A stretch of DNA of 16,440 nucleotides from Methanothrix sp. (GTDB taxonomy: Archaea; Halobacteriota; Methanosarcinia; Methanotrichales; Methanotrichaceae), in contig JAQTYS010000027.1 in the NCBI GenBank assembly GCA_028688175.1, positions 1 through 16,440 of the forward strand. Direction: 5' to 3'. Positions 7,043-13,878 of this stretch are shown in pieces (position 1 is the stretch's first letter; the number at the start of each line of letters is the position of its first letter). The translations under genes were made by a program, and so were the position numbers. A model generated the notes under the pieces. That model was not told where the DNA came from and made no database searches. It saw nothing but the letters and a program-made list of their open reading frames with translations.

Positions 7043-7206
7043 ATACTTATTAGCAAAAATACTTAATCAGATCTCCAGCATTTGTTGAGTTGACGCTAAC
7101 TGGGATAAACGAAACGAACCAAATCCAAAGCATATATTCAAATCCTCTCTAACAGTGCGCGACAGATTGTGGAGTTTCTATTAAGAGATACTTCAACCAG
7201 CCGTTT
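7043..7206. other. Gene-free AT-rich segment
   Basis: Every minus-strand frame that would continue the PIN stub is interrupted, and no plus-strand frame is convincing. I see no gene here. It may be decayed sequence from the PIN gene. Confidence 0.35.
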
Positions 7207-7260
7207 TCAAGAGAACTCAAACAGAATGTTGGTATCAAGAAAGTACATCATGCTCTTCAT
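7207..7260 (-). pseudogene. N-terminal stub of a PIN-domain (VapC-like) gene
   Basis: The minus strand reads MKSMMYFLDTNILFEFS and then stops (TGA, 7207-7209). YFLDTNIL is the first beta-strand of PIN ribonucleases, with the Asp that binds the catalytic metal. GGTG lies upstream of the paired ATGs, as expected for a real start. No further PIN motif is recognisable downstream in any frame and no antitoxin gene precedes it, so this is a dead fragment if the reading is right. Confidence 0.4.
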
Positions 7261-7296
7261 ACCACCGGTCGAGAATTTTTATGTTGCAGCTCGATA

Positions 7297-7462
7297 GAAA
7301 GGGAGTATGAGCCTTCGGCGCGAAAGGGAGTAATTGCAGGGGGGAAGGCTCCAAGATATTACTTGTATTTTTAACTATTTAAGTTTAATTAAATGTGCGC
7401 TGAAGCATTCCTGGCAGAAAATAATCATCATAGTAATATCCATATTCCTGATAGTAATAGTC
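7297..7462. repeat. Direct repeat copy 2, bordering the island on the mfnF side
   Basis: Second copy of the 4601-4763 repeat in the same orientation. The 34-bp core at 7365-7398 is identical. Flanking parts differ by substitutions and a small length change in the hairpin loop. It begins only 5 bp beyond the mfnF stop codon. On the minus strand both copies carry a DYYY....YYYDDYF reading frame ending TFN-stop just before the core block. Confidence 0.85.
7309..7351. other. Conserved hairpin in repeat copy 2
   Basis: GAGCCTTC (7309-7316) pairs with GAAGGCTC (7344-7351). The stem is the same as in copy 1, with a 27-nt loop. The alternative inner hairpin CCTTCG-GCG-CGAAAGG also persists, although its loop base has changed. 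Confidence 0.5.
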
Positions 7463-7467
7463 CTGTC

Positions 7468-8442
7468 TTAAGGCTCTGCAATTTCTGATAGCTCCGCCTC
7501 TGCCAGCCTGGCTGCAGCATATGCCGGGAACACGTCCGATATTCCTTCGCCATACCTCTGCGATAGCCTCAGGCAATCCAGCCCCAAAAATGCCGCCGCC
7601 TCTGCGATCAGCTCCTCGCCGATACCCGCCGCCACCACCTTGCTTAATTCATGTTTCTCCAATTGTCTCTCCAGGGCCGCGACAAGAGTGCTCATTTGCC
7701 GATCGCAGGCCTGCCGGGCTATGGCCAGGGCCCCTGCTTCGCCGATCTCCTCCAAGTCGGCGCACACAGAGCGCGCCAGCCTGCGCAGCGTTGCATTCCT
7801 ATCCTTTCCTGCGCCATCCGGCGTCTCGCAGGTATATCGCTTTGGAGAGATCTGGCCCAGCCCCAGGCGGGCGTCTGCCATGATAGCGAAAAACTCCGGC
7901 GCGAGCGGTACATTCTTTCCTTTGATTTGGGCTACGGGCAGCAGGGCATCAAGCCTTGTTCTCAGCAGGCCCATGTAGACTAAATCGCCTCCTGCCAGAC
8001 GCAAAAAGTCCGTCTTGGCTGCCAGCGCTTCTCCTTCTCGGATGGGGATGAGGTCGGTGGTGGTGCTGCCCATGTCCACAAAGAGACAGTCGCCCATCTC
8101 CTGGGCCAGCAAGGCAGCGGAAGCAGCCCAATTGGCCGCAGCCAGCTCCAGAGTGTCAGTCCAGACAAAGCCGTTCGCGCCCCAGAAATAGACCGGGCAG
8201 GAAAAGGCCTGCTTTACAGCTCCGGTTAGACTTGTTATTCCTTCTAGCTTGCAAGAGAAGCAGTCGGCCAGCTCACCCGTAATGACTACTGCTACAGCCT
8301 GCGGCCGGCGTGCTGCAAAACGGTCCAGAACCTCATCCAGGGGCGCATGCTTCCAGAGAGGCAGGTAGACGCTTTCGGAAAACAGTCCATCTGAGCTTGC
8401 CGCTTTGGTGTTAGCTCCACCGATATCCAGACCCAAGATCAT
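7468..8442 (-). CDS. mfnF: MfnF-type methanofuran biosynthesis enzyme (hydantoinase/oxoprolinase-like fold)
   Basis: A 324-aa member of the archaeal family formerly called 'H4MPT-linked C1 transfer pathway protein'. Its Methanocaldococcus member, MfnF, couples the aminomethylfuran diphosphate unit to gamma-glutamyltyramine in methanofuran synthesis, making the carrier for the first step of CO2 reduction. The ASKHA-like nucleotide-fold motifs are visible: LGLDIGGANTK at residues 3-13, FVDMGSTTTDLIPI at about 121-134, and VVAAGIGEELIAEAA at about 269-283. Length is typical. The ATG leads straight into the first strand. There is no strong Shine-Dalgarno; a TATA-like segment lies in the shared 81-nt region with the divergent F420 gene. 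The stop codon is followed 5 nt later by repeat copy 2. Confidence 0.83.
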   Translation of the reverse strand: MILGLDIGGANTKAASSDGLFSESVYLPLWKHAPLDEVLDRFAARRPQAVAVVITGELADCFSCKLEGITSLTGAVKQAFSCPVYFWGANGFVWTDTLELAAANWAASAALLAQEMGDCLFVDMGSTTTDLIPIREGEALAAKTDFLRLAGGDLVYMGLLRTRLDALLPVAQIKGKNVPLAPEFFAIMADARLGLGQISPKRYTCETPDGAGKDRNATLRRLARSVCADLEEIGEAGALAIARQACDRQMSTLVAALERQLEKHELSKVVAAGIGEELIAEAAAFLGLDCLRLSQRYGEGISDVFPAYAAARLAEAELSEIAEP

Positions 8443-8483
8443 TGGTTGGTTGAGACCCTTTGAACCATAAAAGCTTTAGGTCG

Positions 8484-8500
8484 GAAGATATCTTTAAGCC
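8484..8500 (+). promoter_or_regulatory. Divergent promoter region of mfnF and the F420 oxidoreductase gene
   Basis: GAAGATATCTTTAAGCC contains the palindrome GATATC and a TATA-like element readable in both directions (AGATATCTTTAAG; CTTAAAGATATC). It is about 30 nt before the plus-strand start and about 50 nt before mfnF, so it may serve both genes. Confidence 0.35.
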
Positions 8501-8523
8501 ACCAACTTTCGGAGATCATGATC

Positions 8524-9615
8524 ATGGCTGCCAAGGAGAAGTTTGCTGAGCCCACTTATCTGGAGTGTGGATTCGGAGAGCTGGAGTATAAGGTTATAAA
8601 GTCGGAGATATGCTGCCGCTGCGGCACCTGCGAGGCCTTCTGCCCCAGAATTGAGCATGTTGAGAACAAGCCCGCTCTGGTAAATTACGATCCGCTCTGT
8701 GGACTGTGCTTCACCTACTGCCCCAGGACCTTCCTGGACATGGGCGCAATGGAGACAAAGCTATTCGGCAGAACGCGAAATGCAACAGAAGCACTGGGAA
8801 TCTATAAGAAGGCCGTTTCTGCTCAGGCCAAGCCCATCGTGGCTGGTGCTCAGGATGGCGGGGTGGCCAGTGCCCTGCTTGTGCAGGCTCTGCAGTCCGG
8901 CGTGATTGACTGCGCCGTGGTCACAGACAGGGATGAGGAGTGGAGAACTGTGGCTAAGGTTGTCACCTCTGCCGAGGAGATTTCTGCTTCTGCCGGTACC
9001 AAGTACACTATCTCCAACAGCGTGGATGCCGTCAGGGTTGCTCTGGAGAAGGGCTACAAGAAGATCGGCTTTGTGGGCACACCCTGTCAGATTCAGGGCC
9101 TGAGAAAGGTCAAGCTCCTCGATGAGCCTTACCAATTCGGTCAGGACAGAATCGCGCTGCTCGTCGGCCTCTTCTGCATGGAGAACTTCGACTACGAGGC
9201 TCTCATGAACGGTCTGGTTAAGGCCAGGTTCGGCCTTGCGCCCAAGGATGTAGCTCGCTTTGAGATCAAGAAGGGCATGTTCCGGGTAATAGACAAGACC
9301 GGCAAGGCTCATGAGGTCAAGATCGAGGAGACTGATGCCTTCACATTCCCGGGATGCGGTCCATGCTTTGACTTTGCCAGCGAGCTGGCTGACATCTCTG
9401 TGGGAAGTGTGGGCTCAGGCGATGGCTGGTCTACCGTCCTAACTCGCACGGACGTCGGCGAGAAGCTCTACGCTGTCGCTCTGGCGAAAGGCGCAGTCTC
9501 TGAGAAGCCTGTATCTGAAAAGGGATTGGCTCTGGCCGGGCGGCTCGCTGCCGGAAAGGTCAAGCGCTTTGAGAGCAAATGCGCCCTGATGAATGTGAGC
9601 GGCATCATTCGTTAA
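8524..9615 (+). CDS. Coenzyme F420-dependent oxidoreductase, FpoF/FrhB family
   Basis: An iron-sulfur flavoprotein (363 aa) of the family comprising FpoF, FqoF, FrhB and FdhB, which exchanges electrons between F420 and Fe-S partners. The N-terminus has a [4Fe-4S] motif C30-x2-C33-x2-C36-x3-CP40, and then a second motif with only three Cys (C59, C62, C66) and Asp56 where the first Cys would be. The C-terminal FrhB domain shows AGAQDGGVASALL, GTPCQ (C188), GLFCMENF (C218) and FPGCGPCFDF (C278, C281), then ADISVGSVGSGDGW, the usual cluster and FAD/F420 region. I chose the ATG at 8524 because GGAGAT (8511-8516) sits 7 nt before it; the ATG at 8518 is too close. No hydrogenase, formate dehydrogenase or Fpo membrane subunits flank it, so the partner is unknown. 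YchF follows after 21 nt. Confidence 0.85.
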   Translation: MAAKEKFAEPTYLECGFGELEYKVIKSEICCRCGTCEAFCPRIEHVENKPALVNYDPLCGLCFTYCPRTFLDMGAMETKLFGRTRNATEALGIYKKAVSAQAKPIVAGAQDGGVASALLVQALQSGVIDCAVVTDRDEEWRTVAKVVTSAEEISASAGTKYTISNSVDAVRVALEKGYKKIGFVGTPCQIQGLRKVKLLDEPYQFGQDRIALLVGLFCMENFDYEALMNGLVKARFGLAPKDVARFEIKKGMFRVIDKTGKAHEVKIEETDAFTFPGCGPCFDFASELADISVGSVGSGDGWSTVLTRTDVGEKLYAVALAKGAVSEKPVSEKGLALAGRLAAGKVKRFESKCALMNVSGIIR

Positions 9616-9636
9616 ATAAAGGATCACTGATTTCAT

Positions 9637-10812
9637 ATGCTATCTGTCGGGCTGGCTGGAAAGCCAAACTCCGGCAAATCCACTTTTTTCAAGGCAGCGA
9701 CCCTGGTTGAAGTGGATATTGCCAATTATCCGTTTACTACTATTGATGCCAATCATGGCGTGTCCTACGTGCGTGTTCCCTGCCCATGTAAGGAACTGGG
9801 CATCAAGGAAGGCTGTGGCCGGTGCAAAGACGGCGAGCGTTTTATCGCCATCGAGCTAATCGATGTGGCCGGACTGGTGCCTGATGCTCATCTGGGCAAA
9901 GGCCTGGGCAATGAGTTCCTGGACGCTCTGCGGGTAGCGGAAGCGGTAATTCACGTGCTGGACGCCTCAGGGGGAACGGACGTGGAGGGCAATCCCGTGG
10001 GCCTGGGCAATCACGATCCTGTCTCTGATGTCAAGTTCCTGGAGCATGAGATCACCATGTGGCTCAACGGCATTCTCAAGCGCAACTGGGAGAAGCTGAT
10101 GAGAAACTACCGGGCTCTGGGAGGCAAGCCTGAGCAGGTTCTCATCGATCAGATGGCAGGCGCCGGAGTCTCAGACAATCAAATCCGTCGTGCTGTGGCA
10201 GAGATGAAGAAGGAGCTGGGAAGCTGGAAGGATGAGGATGTGCTGCGCTTTGCCGGGCTTTTGCGGGCCTACAGCAAACCGATGATTCTGGCCGCCAACA
10301 AGATGGACGTGGCTTCGCCAGAGAACGTCAAGAATCTGCTGGCTTTGAAGGATGAGCTGGTGATACCGGTGAGCGGCGCTGCGGAAATTGCGCTGCGCAT
10401 GGCTGAGAAAGCGGGGCTGATAAAGTATATGCCGGGAGATCCCGACTTTGAGATCATAGGGCAGCTCAACAAAGCTCAGACTGCGGGATTGGAGAAGATC
10501 CGGACTCTCATGAAGCAGTATGGCGGGACCGGGGTACAACAGTGCATCAACCGGGCAGTCTTCGAGCTATTGGATTACATTGTGCTCTATCCGGTGGAAG
10601 ATGAGAACAAGTTCACCGACAGAAAGGGCGTGATCCTGCCCGATGCTTTCCTCATGAAGCGGGGCAGCACGGCGCGCGACCTGGCTTTCCGCGTCCATTC
10701 GGATATCGGCGAGAGTTTCCTCTTTGCCATCGACGGCAAGACCAAGATGAGGCTGGGGGAGAAGCACGAGCTGAAGGACGGGGATGTAATCAAGATCGTG
10801 TCGACGAAATGA
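9637..10812 (+). CDS. ychF: YchF/OLA1-like GTPase (archaeal type) with TGS domain
   Basis: A translation-associated P-loop NTPase of the Obg/TRAFAC class, 391 aa, normal for archaeal COG0012 proteins. G1 is GKPNSGKST (8-16), G2 is in YPFTTID (31-37), G3 is DVAGLVPDAH (76-85) and G4 is NKMD (221-224). A four-Cys insert (C49, C51, C60, C63), typical of archaeal members, probably binds zinc. A helical region spans about 135-210, and the C-terminal TGS domain covers about 318-390 (KGVILPDAFLM, ARDLAFRVHSDIG, DGDVIKIV). OLA1/YchF enzymes often prefer ATP over GTP; which is used here cannot be read directly. It lies 21 nt behind the F420 gene and is probably co-transcribed with it. Confidence 0.93.
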   Translation: MLSVGLAGKPNSGKSTFFKAATLVEVDIANYPFTTIDANHGVSYVRVPCPCKELGIKEGCGRCKDGERFIAIELIDVAGLVPDAHLGKGLGNEFLDALRVAEAVIHVLDASGGTDVEGNPVGLGNHDPVSDVKFLEHEITMWLNGILKRNWEKLMRNYRALGGKPEQVLIDQMAGAGVSDNQIRRAVAEMKKELGSWKDEDVLRFAGLLRAYSKPMILAANKMDVASPENVKNLLALKDELVIPVSGAAEIALRMAEKAGLIKYMPGDPDFEIIGQLNKAQTAGLEKIRTLMKQYGGTGVQQCINRAVFELLDYIVLYPVEDENKFTDRKGVILPDAFLMKRGSTARDLAFRVHSDIGESFLFAIDGKTKMRLGEKHELKDGDVIKIVSTK

Positions 10813-10814
10813 AG

Positions 10815-10851
10815 GTGTAACTGCCGTGCCCTTCTGGACGCGGTAGTTCAC
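10815..10851. other. Hairpin downstream of the YchF gene
   Basis: GTG-t-AACTGCCG (10815-10826) pairs with CGGTAGTT-CAC (10841-10851) over 11 bp, with one G-U pair and one bulged T. No T-tract follows, so it may be a 3'-UTR structure rather than a terminator. Confidence 0.35.
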
Positions 10852-10883
10852 GTCTTCACATAGCGAAAGCAGTATCACGGCTT

Positions 10884-10899
10884 GCAGCCCAAAGGCTGC
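10884..10899. other. Perfect 6-bp hairpin upstream of the secreted-protein gene
   Basis: GCAGCC-CAAA-GGCTGC lies 8 nt upstream of the TATA box of the next gene. It could be a 3' end for the YchF transcript or an operator. No further support. Confidence 0.3.
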
Positions 10900-10904
10900 C
10901 CAAC

Positions 10905-10915
10905 ATCTTAAATAG
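10905..10915 (+). promoter_or_regulatory. TATA box for the small secreted-protein gene
   Basis: ATCTTAAATAG is centred about 30 nt before the ATG at 10940 with no Shine-Dalgarno between, consistent with a leaderless mRNA. Confidence 0.45.
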
Positions 10916-10939
10916 AAGCTCGGGCAATGCAGACAGCCG

Positions 10940-11413
10940 ATGCGGCCTCCCAGAGTGATGTTCATCTTATTTTCGATATTTCTCCTATTCAGCCTCGCAG
11001 GCGCAGATATGCCGGCCTCGTTCTACCAGGCTATGGGCAATATCGGGACTGAAGACACCATTTGTGTCAAGAATTACGATGCCGGGGCGAGCGTCACCGA
11101 GTCCTACAAGGATTTCGAACACCTGGACAAGGAGACCGAGGTTGTCAGCCGCTCTTTCAACACATCCAATAACGAAAAGGATTATACGCGGGGCAATGCC
11201 TCCTTAGAAGTAAGTCTAAATTCCAATGTCATCGGAAAGGCACATATCGCCTGGCAGTCCAAAGACATGATGCCCTACTACATGGGCCGGCATGCCACTT
11301 ACAGCCTGGCCACTGAGGATCTGACGGGCGTATTCAAGATAGAAAAATTTTTGCAGCTCTGGTCCAACAGCACACTTGGCTCTGTTAGGCTGGACTGGCT
11401 GCCCTGCAGCTAA
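10940..11413 (+). CDS. Small secreted protein of unknown function
   Basis: The product is 157 aa. The N-terminus is a classical signal peptide (basic RPPR, hydrophobic MFILFSIFLLFSLAG, likely cleavage after AGA22). The mature part of about 135 residues is hydrophilic, with four N-x-S/T sites, and ends in STLGSVRLDWLPCS. It has two cysteines, one near the N-terminus (C42, TICVKN) and one at the penultimate position, which could form a disulfide. There is no membrane anchor, so it should be released or held in the cell envelope or sheath. I do not recognise a named domain. Start choice rests on the TATA spacing; an internal ATG seven codons in is possible. Confidence 0.75.
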   Translation: MRPPRVMFILFSIFLLFSLAGADMPASFYQAMGNIGTEDTICVKNYDAGASVTESYKDFEHLDKETEVVSRSFNTSNNEKDYTRGNASLEVSLNSNVIGKAHIAWQSKDMMPYYMGRHATYSLATEDLTGVFKIEKFLQLWSNSTLGSVRLDWLPCS

Positions 11414-11591
11414 ATATCCAAGCCTGCCCGGCATTGAGGGCGCCCCTTTCTACCCGCGCTTTTCACAAACGATGTTCGGAATGCAATTTGCCGGCACAGG
11501 GCAGCCATAGGCTTCTCTTATGAGAATAGATTAATATGATCAGGGTACTATGTTGCTACATTAATTGTGAATTATGCGAGGGAGCAATTCA

Positions 11592-11708
11592 ATGATCAAC
11601 CTGTTTAAGAAGGATGCACCGAGCAATACGACGGTGAACAAGAAGAAAGAGAAGCAAGAGGCCCGGAGGCAAAAAGCACAAGCTAGAGGCCAAAAACCTA
11701 TAAAATAG
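11592..11708 (+). CDS. 38-residue highly basic peptide
   Basis: A short frame preceded by GAGGGAG (11578-11584) 7 nt before the ATG, one of the strongest ribosome binding sites in the window. It ends at TAG 11706-11708. The product begins MINLFKKD and continues as a Lys/Arg/Gln/Glu-rich helix with 14 Lys/Arg residues and no Cys. Such composition suits a nucleic-acid- or ribosome-binding peptide. No homologue is recognised. It lies convergent to the radical SAM gene and downstream of the secreted-protein gene (179-nt gap). Confidence 0.55.
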   Translation: MINLFKKDAPSNTTVNKKKEKQEARRQKAQARGQKPIK

Positions 11709-11810
11709 CCATCCTGCCAAATCGGGGCGCTTTTCCTCCACACCGAGACTATAGCCCGGCGGCTGGCATTTATGCCTCGAAAAAGCCCAATGATCTAACC
11801 CATAAAGATT

Positions 11811-12782
11811 CTAAATCCATTCGTAATGCGCCAGCACTTCAGGCACAAAATCGTAGAGCAGGCTGTTCTCCACATACCCAAAGAACAGGCAACCTTCACA
11901 CCCCTGGACTATCTCCCGGCGCTTCTCTTGCGACGACTGCCAGACCTTTGCCAGCCCCTCTGAGACATTGCCCAGTGGCTCGTGGTGTACGCGGCAGCTT
12001 TCTATGCTGCCGTCCGCTGCCACATGCAAAATGATGTCGCCGGCATGGCAATGAAATCGCGGCTCCAGCTCCCGTATCATCTTCAGATAGGTTATCGAGT
12101 TGATGATGGGAGCGCCGCTTCTCTTCAGCTCAATCAGTTGATCTAAAGCCTGCTCATAGGCAGGAATGCTCTGTATCCTCAAAGAGCTCCAGACCTTCTC
12201 CTCAATGCCCAAGGACTCATGCATAGGCTCAAAAGATATCCAGCATCCCAGCGACTCTGCCAGATGCACCAGGTCTGCGAGCTCAGAGACATTTTTGCCT
12301 GAGATGACACAGTTCATCAAAATCTCGTGGCCCGCTTGCTGCGCCGCCCGGATGCCTTCCAGGACATCCTGTAAATCGATGCCCCTCAGCTCCCGGTAAC
12401 TCTTGATGCCATCCACTGAGACGGAGAGAAGGTCCAGATCACCCAGCTCTCCAGCCCGTTTAAGCAAAAGCAGGCCGTTGGTGATGAGCGAGGTGGTCAG
12501 CCCCAGATCCTTGGCATGGCGGAGAATTTTGGGCAGATCCACTCGCAGCAACGGCTCCACCGTCCAGGCATTGTAAACGCCTATGCCGAAATCCTGCGCC
12601 TCATCCAGCATCTGCAGGATCTGGGGGGTACTCATCTCCCCACCAGGGCGCTTCCAGTATTCGCAAAAGCGGCAGCTCAAATTGCATCTGGCATTAATGC
12701 CGTGGGAGAGCACAAAAGGCCTCCTTCGCACCCTCATCTGCCAGAGCGCCCGGGCGGCCATGCGAGGCGAAAACGATCTCAT
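11811..12782 (-). CDS. Radical SAM protein with SPASM-like C-terminal cysteines, substrate unknown
   Basis: A 323-aa radical SAM enzyme. The cluster motif C33-x3-C37-x2-C40 (ARCNLSCRFCEYW) binds the [4Fe-4S] that cleaves SAM. VEPLLRVDLPKIL at about 75-87 replaces the usual GGEPLL strand, and LLSVSVDG (118-125) and ISFEP (182-186) are further barrel strands. The C-terminal region carries C245, C263, C295 and C298 (FHCHAGD, SIESCRVH, GCEGC), a reduced SPASM/twitch-like set that probably holds an auxiliary cluster. GGAG sits 6 nt before the ATG, which confirms the start. It is a single gene. Products of this broad family modify peptides, lipids or cofactors, and nothing nearby fixes the substrate. 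The 38-residue peptide on the other strand is the only candidate partner, and a weak one. Confidence 0.85.
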   Translation of the reverse strand: MRSFSPRMAARALWQMRVRRRPFVLSHGINARCNLSCRFCEYWKRPGGEMSTPQILQMLDEAQDFGIGVYNAWTVEPLLRVDLPKILRHAKDLGLTTSLITNGLLLLKRAGELGDLDLLSVSVDGIKSYRELRGIDLQDVLEGIRAAQQAGHEILMNCVISGKNVSELADLVHLAESLGCWISFEPMHESLGIEEKVWSSLRIQSIPAYEQALDQLIELKRSGAPIINSITYLKMIRELEPRFHCHAGDIILHVAADGSIESCRVHHEPLGNVSEGLAKVWQSSQEKRREIVQGCEGCLFFGYVENSLLYDFVPEVLAHYEWI

Positions 12783-13188
12783 GCTTTTCTCCAGAACCTT
12801 ACCATTCTCTTAACCCATACCATTTTCCTGATTCTATCTTGGAAATTGCTTGGTAATAAAACTGGCTGCTCAAATAACGAAGTACTGCCATTTATGAGCT
12901 GAGGTTATGAGGTAGTCCATTAAAATTTAGCTTAATTTTGTAAATTGTATAAGTATAATAACCGTTTGATGCTTGCTTTAGTTTACCTGCGAATGCCGTT
13001 TAGGTTCCGTTTCTATTATAATATCAGACGAATCTTAATAGTATACATTACAATGCCACTAGAGCCCAATCCATACGATCCGATCTTTAAATTTGCGGCA
13101 ATCTCCTGTATTCATAGGTCAAGTCAAACTCGTTTCAAAATTTGCCACCCGTGTTTAGCCTTGGACTCTTCCTGGCTTGGTGGTAATT
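12783..13188. other. 406-nt AT-rich intergenic region without a convincing gene
   Basis: The first part is the 5' flank of the radical SAM gene. The frame at 12945-13244 (+) has no ribosome binding site, is Tyr/Arg/Ile-rich and runs antisense into the acylphosphatase-like gene, so I do not call it. No repeats, RNA gene or strong terminator are seen. Confidence 0.45.
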
Positions 13189-13734
13189 TCACTGCATGCC
13201 TAAGCGTTCTTTTATCGCTCGGACATCGGATTGTACTTGTCTGAAATGCATCCCATATCCTGGTTGAATGTCTTCCCTCATGCCTTTGATTTCTTCCAGT
13301 ACCTGGGGAATTGTGTCGGTATTTTTACGCACTGCCTTGATGTCCTCACTTATTTGAGGGATTATATCTGTATTCTTCAGAACCGCTCTGAGGTCATCTC
13401 TCATATCCAGAAGGACCGGGATAGCTTTGTTCAATTGGACCATAGAGCAGAATTGGACATACTCTCCAATCTTCATAACATCGCCCTCATAGTTATCAAA
13501 GTCAATCCTCGATACCTTTGAGCGGGCAGGGCGCTTGGTTTCGGCTAGGGTGCGAAAAGCTTTAACTGTCTCTTCATCGCTATCAAGAAAGACCAAGACC
13601 TCCTCACCTTCATAGCTCTCTATATTATGGGCTTCAAACATCCGGATTCTATTTGTCATGGCCATGCTCATCAGGAAGTACCTGTAGCCTACATCATGTA
13701 CTTTTGGACCGGTAATCTTGATTTTTAGTTTCAT
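13189..13734 (-). CDS. Acylphosphatase-domain protein with repeat-containing helical tail
   Basis: In the chosen 181-aa frame the first ~85 residues match the acylphosphatase fold: KLKIKITGPKVHDVGYRYF carries the phosphate-loop Arg (R18), and N37 (AHNI) corresponds to the catalytic Asn one residue later than usual. EEVLVFLDSDEETVKAF and SKVSRIDFDNYEG complete the fold. The remaining ~95 residues are a charged amphipathic helix with two tandem 17-residue units beginning AVLKNTD and AVRKNTD, likely a coiled coil or oligomerisation tail. Classical acylphosphatases (about 90 aa) lack it. The ATG at 13734 is preferred because a TATA box at 13761-13770 would place the transcript start near 13739, beyond the alternative ATG at 13749 (five residues longer). 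Catalytic activity is uncertain. Confidence 0.7.
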   Translation of the reverse strand: MKLKIKITGPKVHDVGYRYFLMSMAMTNRIRMFEAHNIESYEGEEVLVFLDSDEETVKAFRTLAETKRPARSKVSRIDFDNYEGDVMKIGEYVQFCSMVQLNKAIPVLLDMRDDLRAVLKNTDIIPQISEDIKAVRKNTDTIPQVLEEIKGMREDIQPGYGMHFRQVQSDVRAIKERLGMQ

Positions 13735-13760
13735 GTCCTTCCTTGACATGTATCTAAAAA

Positions 13761-13770
13761 ACTATTTAAT
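13761..13770 (-). promoter_or_regulatory. TATA box for the acylphosphatase-like gene
   Basis: The minus strand reads CAATTAAATAGT before a T-run. A start about 26 nt downstream falls near 13739, just ahead of the ATG at 13734. Confidence 0.4.
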
Positions 13771-13829
13771 TGTTTCCTGGATTTTGGGTCGTGAATCAAT
13801 TATAGGTTGGAGTTTTGATCCCAAATAAC

Positions 13830-13846
13830 CGAAAATTATAAAATAT
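13830..13846 (+). promoter_or_regulatory. TATA box for the Gate-domain gene
   Basis: AAAATTATAAAATATC is about 40 nt before the ATG at 13879. The predicted short leader contains AAAGG (13866-13870), 8 nt from the start codon. Confidence 0.4.
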
Positions 13847-13878
13847 CATCAGGAGTATTTGAGGCAAAGGATTTAACG

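Noticed and set aside
4601..7462. Insertion sequence or CRISPR array interpretation of the repeats
   Set aside because: There are only two copies, 2.5 kb apart, with no transposase frame, terminal inverted repeats or regular spacers.
7385..7576. Tyr-rich frame overlapping the mfnF 3' end as an extended or frameshifted MfnF C-terminus
   Set aside because: The mfnF frame ends normally at 7468 at the family's usual length, and the Tyr-rich sequence belongs to the repeat, which also occurs at uvrC without mfnF.
7651..7983. Long plus-strand frames opposite mfnF
   Set aside because: Antisense shadows of a GC-rich conserved gene; composition is Arg/Ser/Pro-rich without domains.
8761..9312. Minus-strand 183-codon frame opposite the F420 oxidoreductase
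   Set aside because: Shadow of the conserved plus-strand gene, which contains intact Cys and FrhB motifs.
12516..12902. Plus-strand 128-codon frame opposite the radical SAM gene
   Set aside because: Antisense to the start of a clear radical SAM gene with its own GGAG ribosome binding site.
12945..13244. Plus-strand 99-codon frame upstream of the acylphosphatase-like gene
   Set aside because: No ribosome binding site, AT-driven composition, and its end is antisense to the well-supported minus-strand gene.
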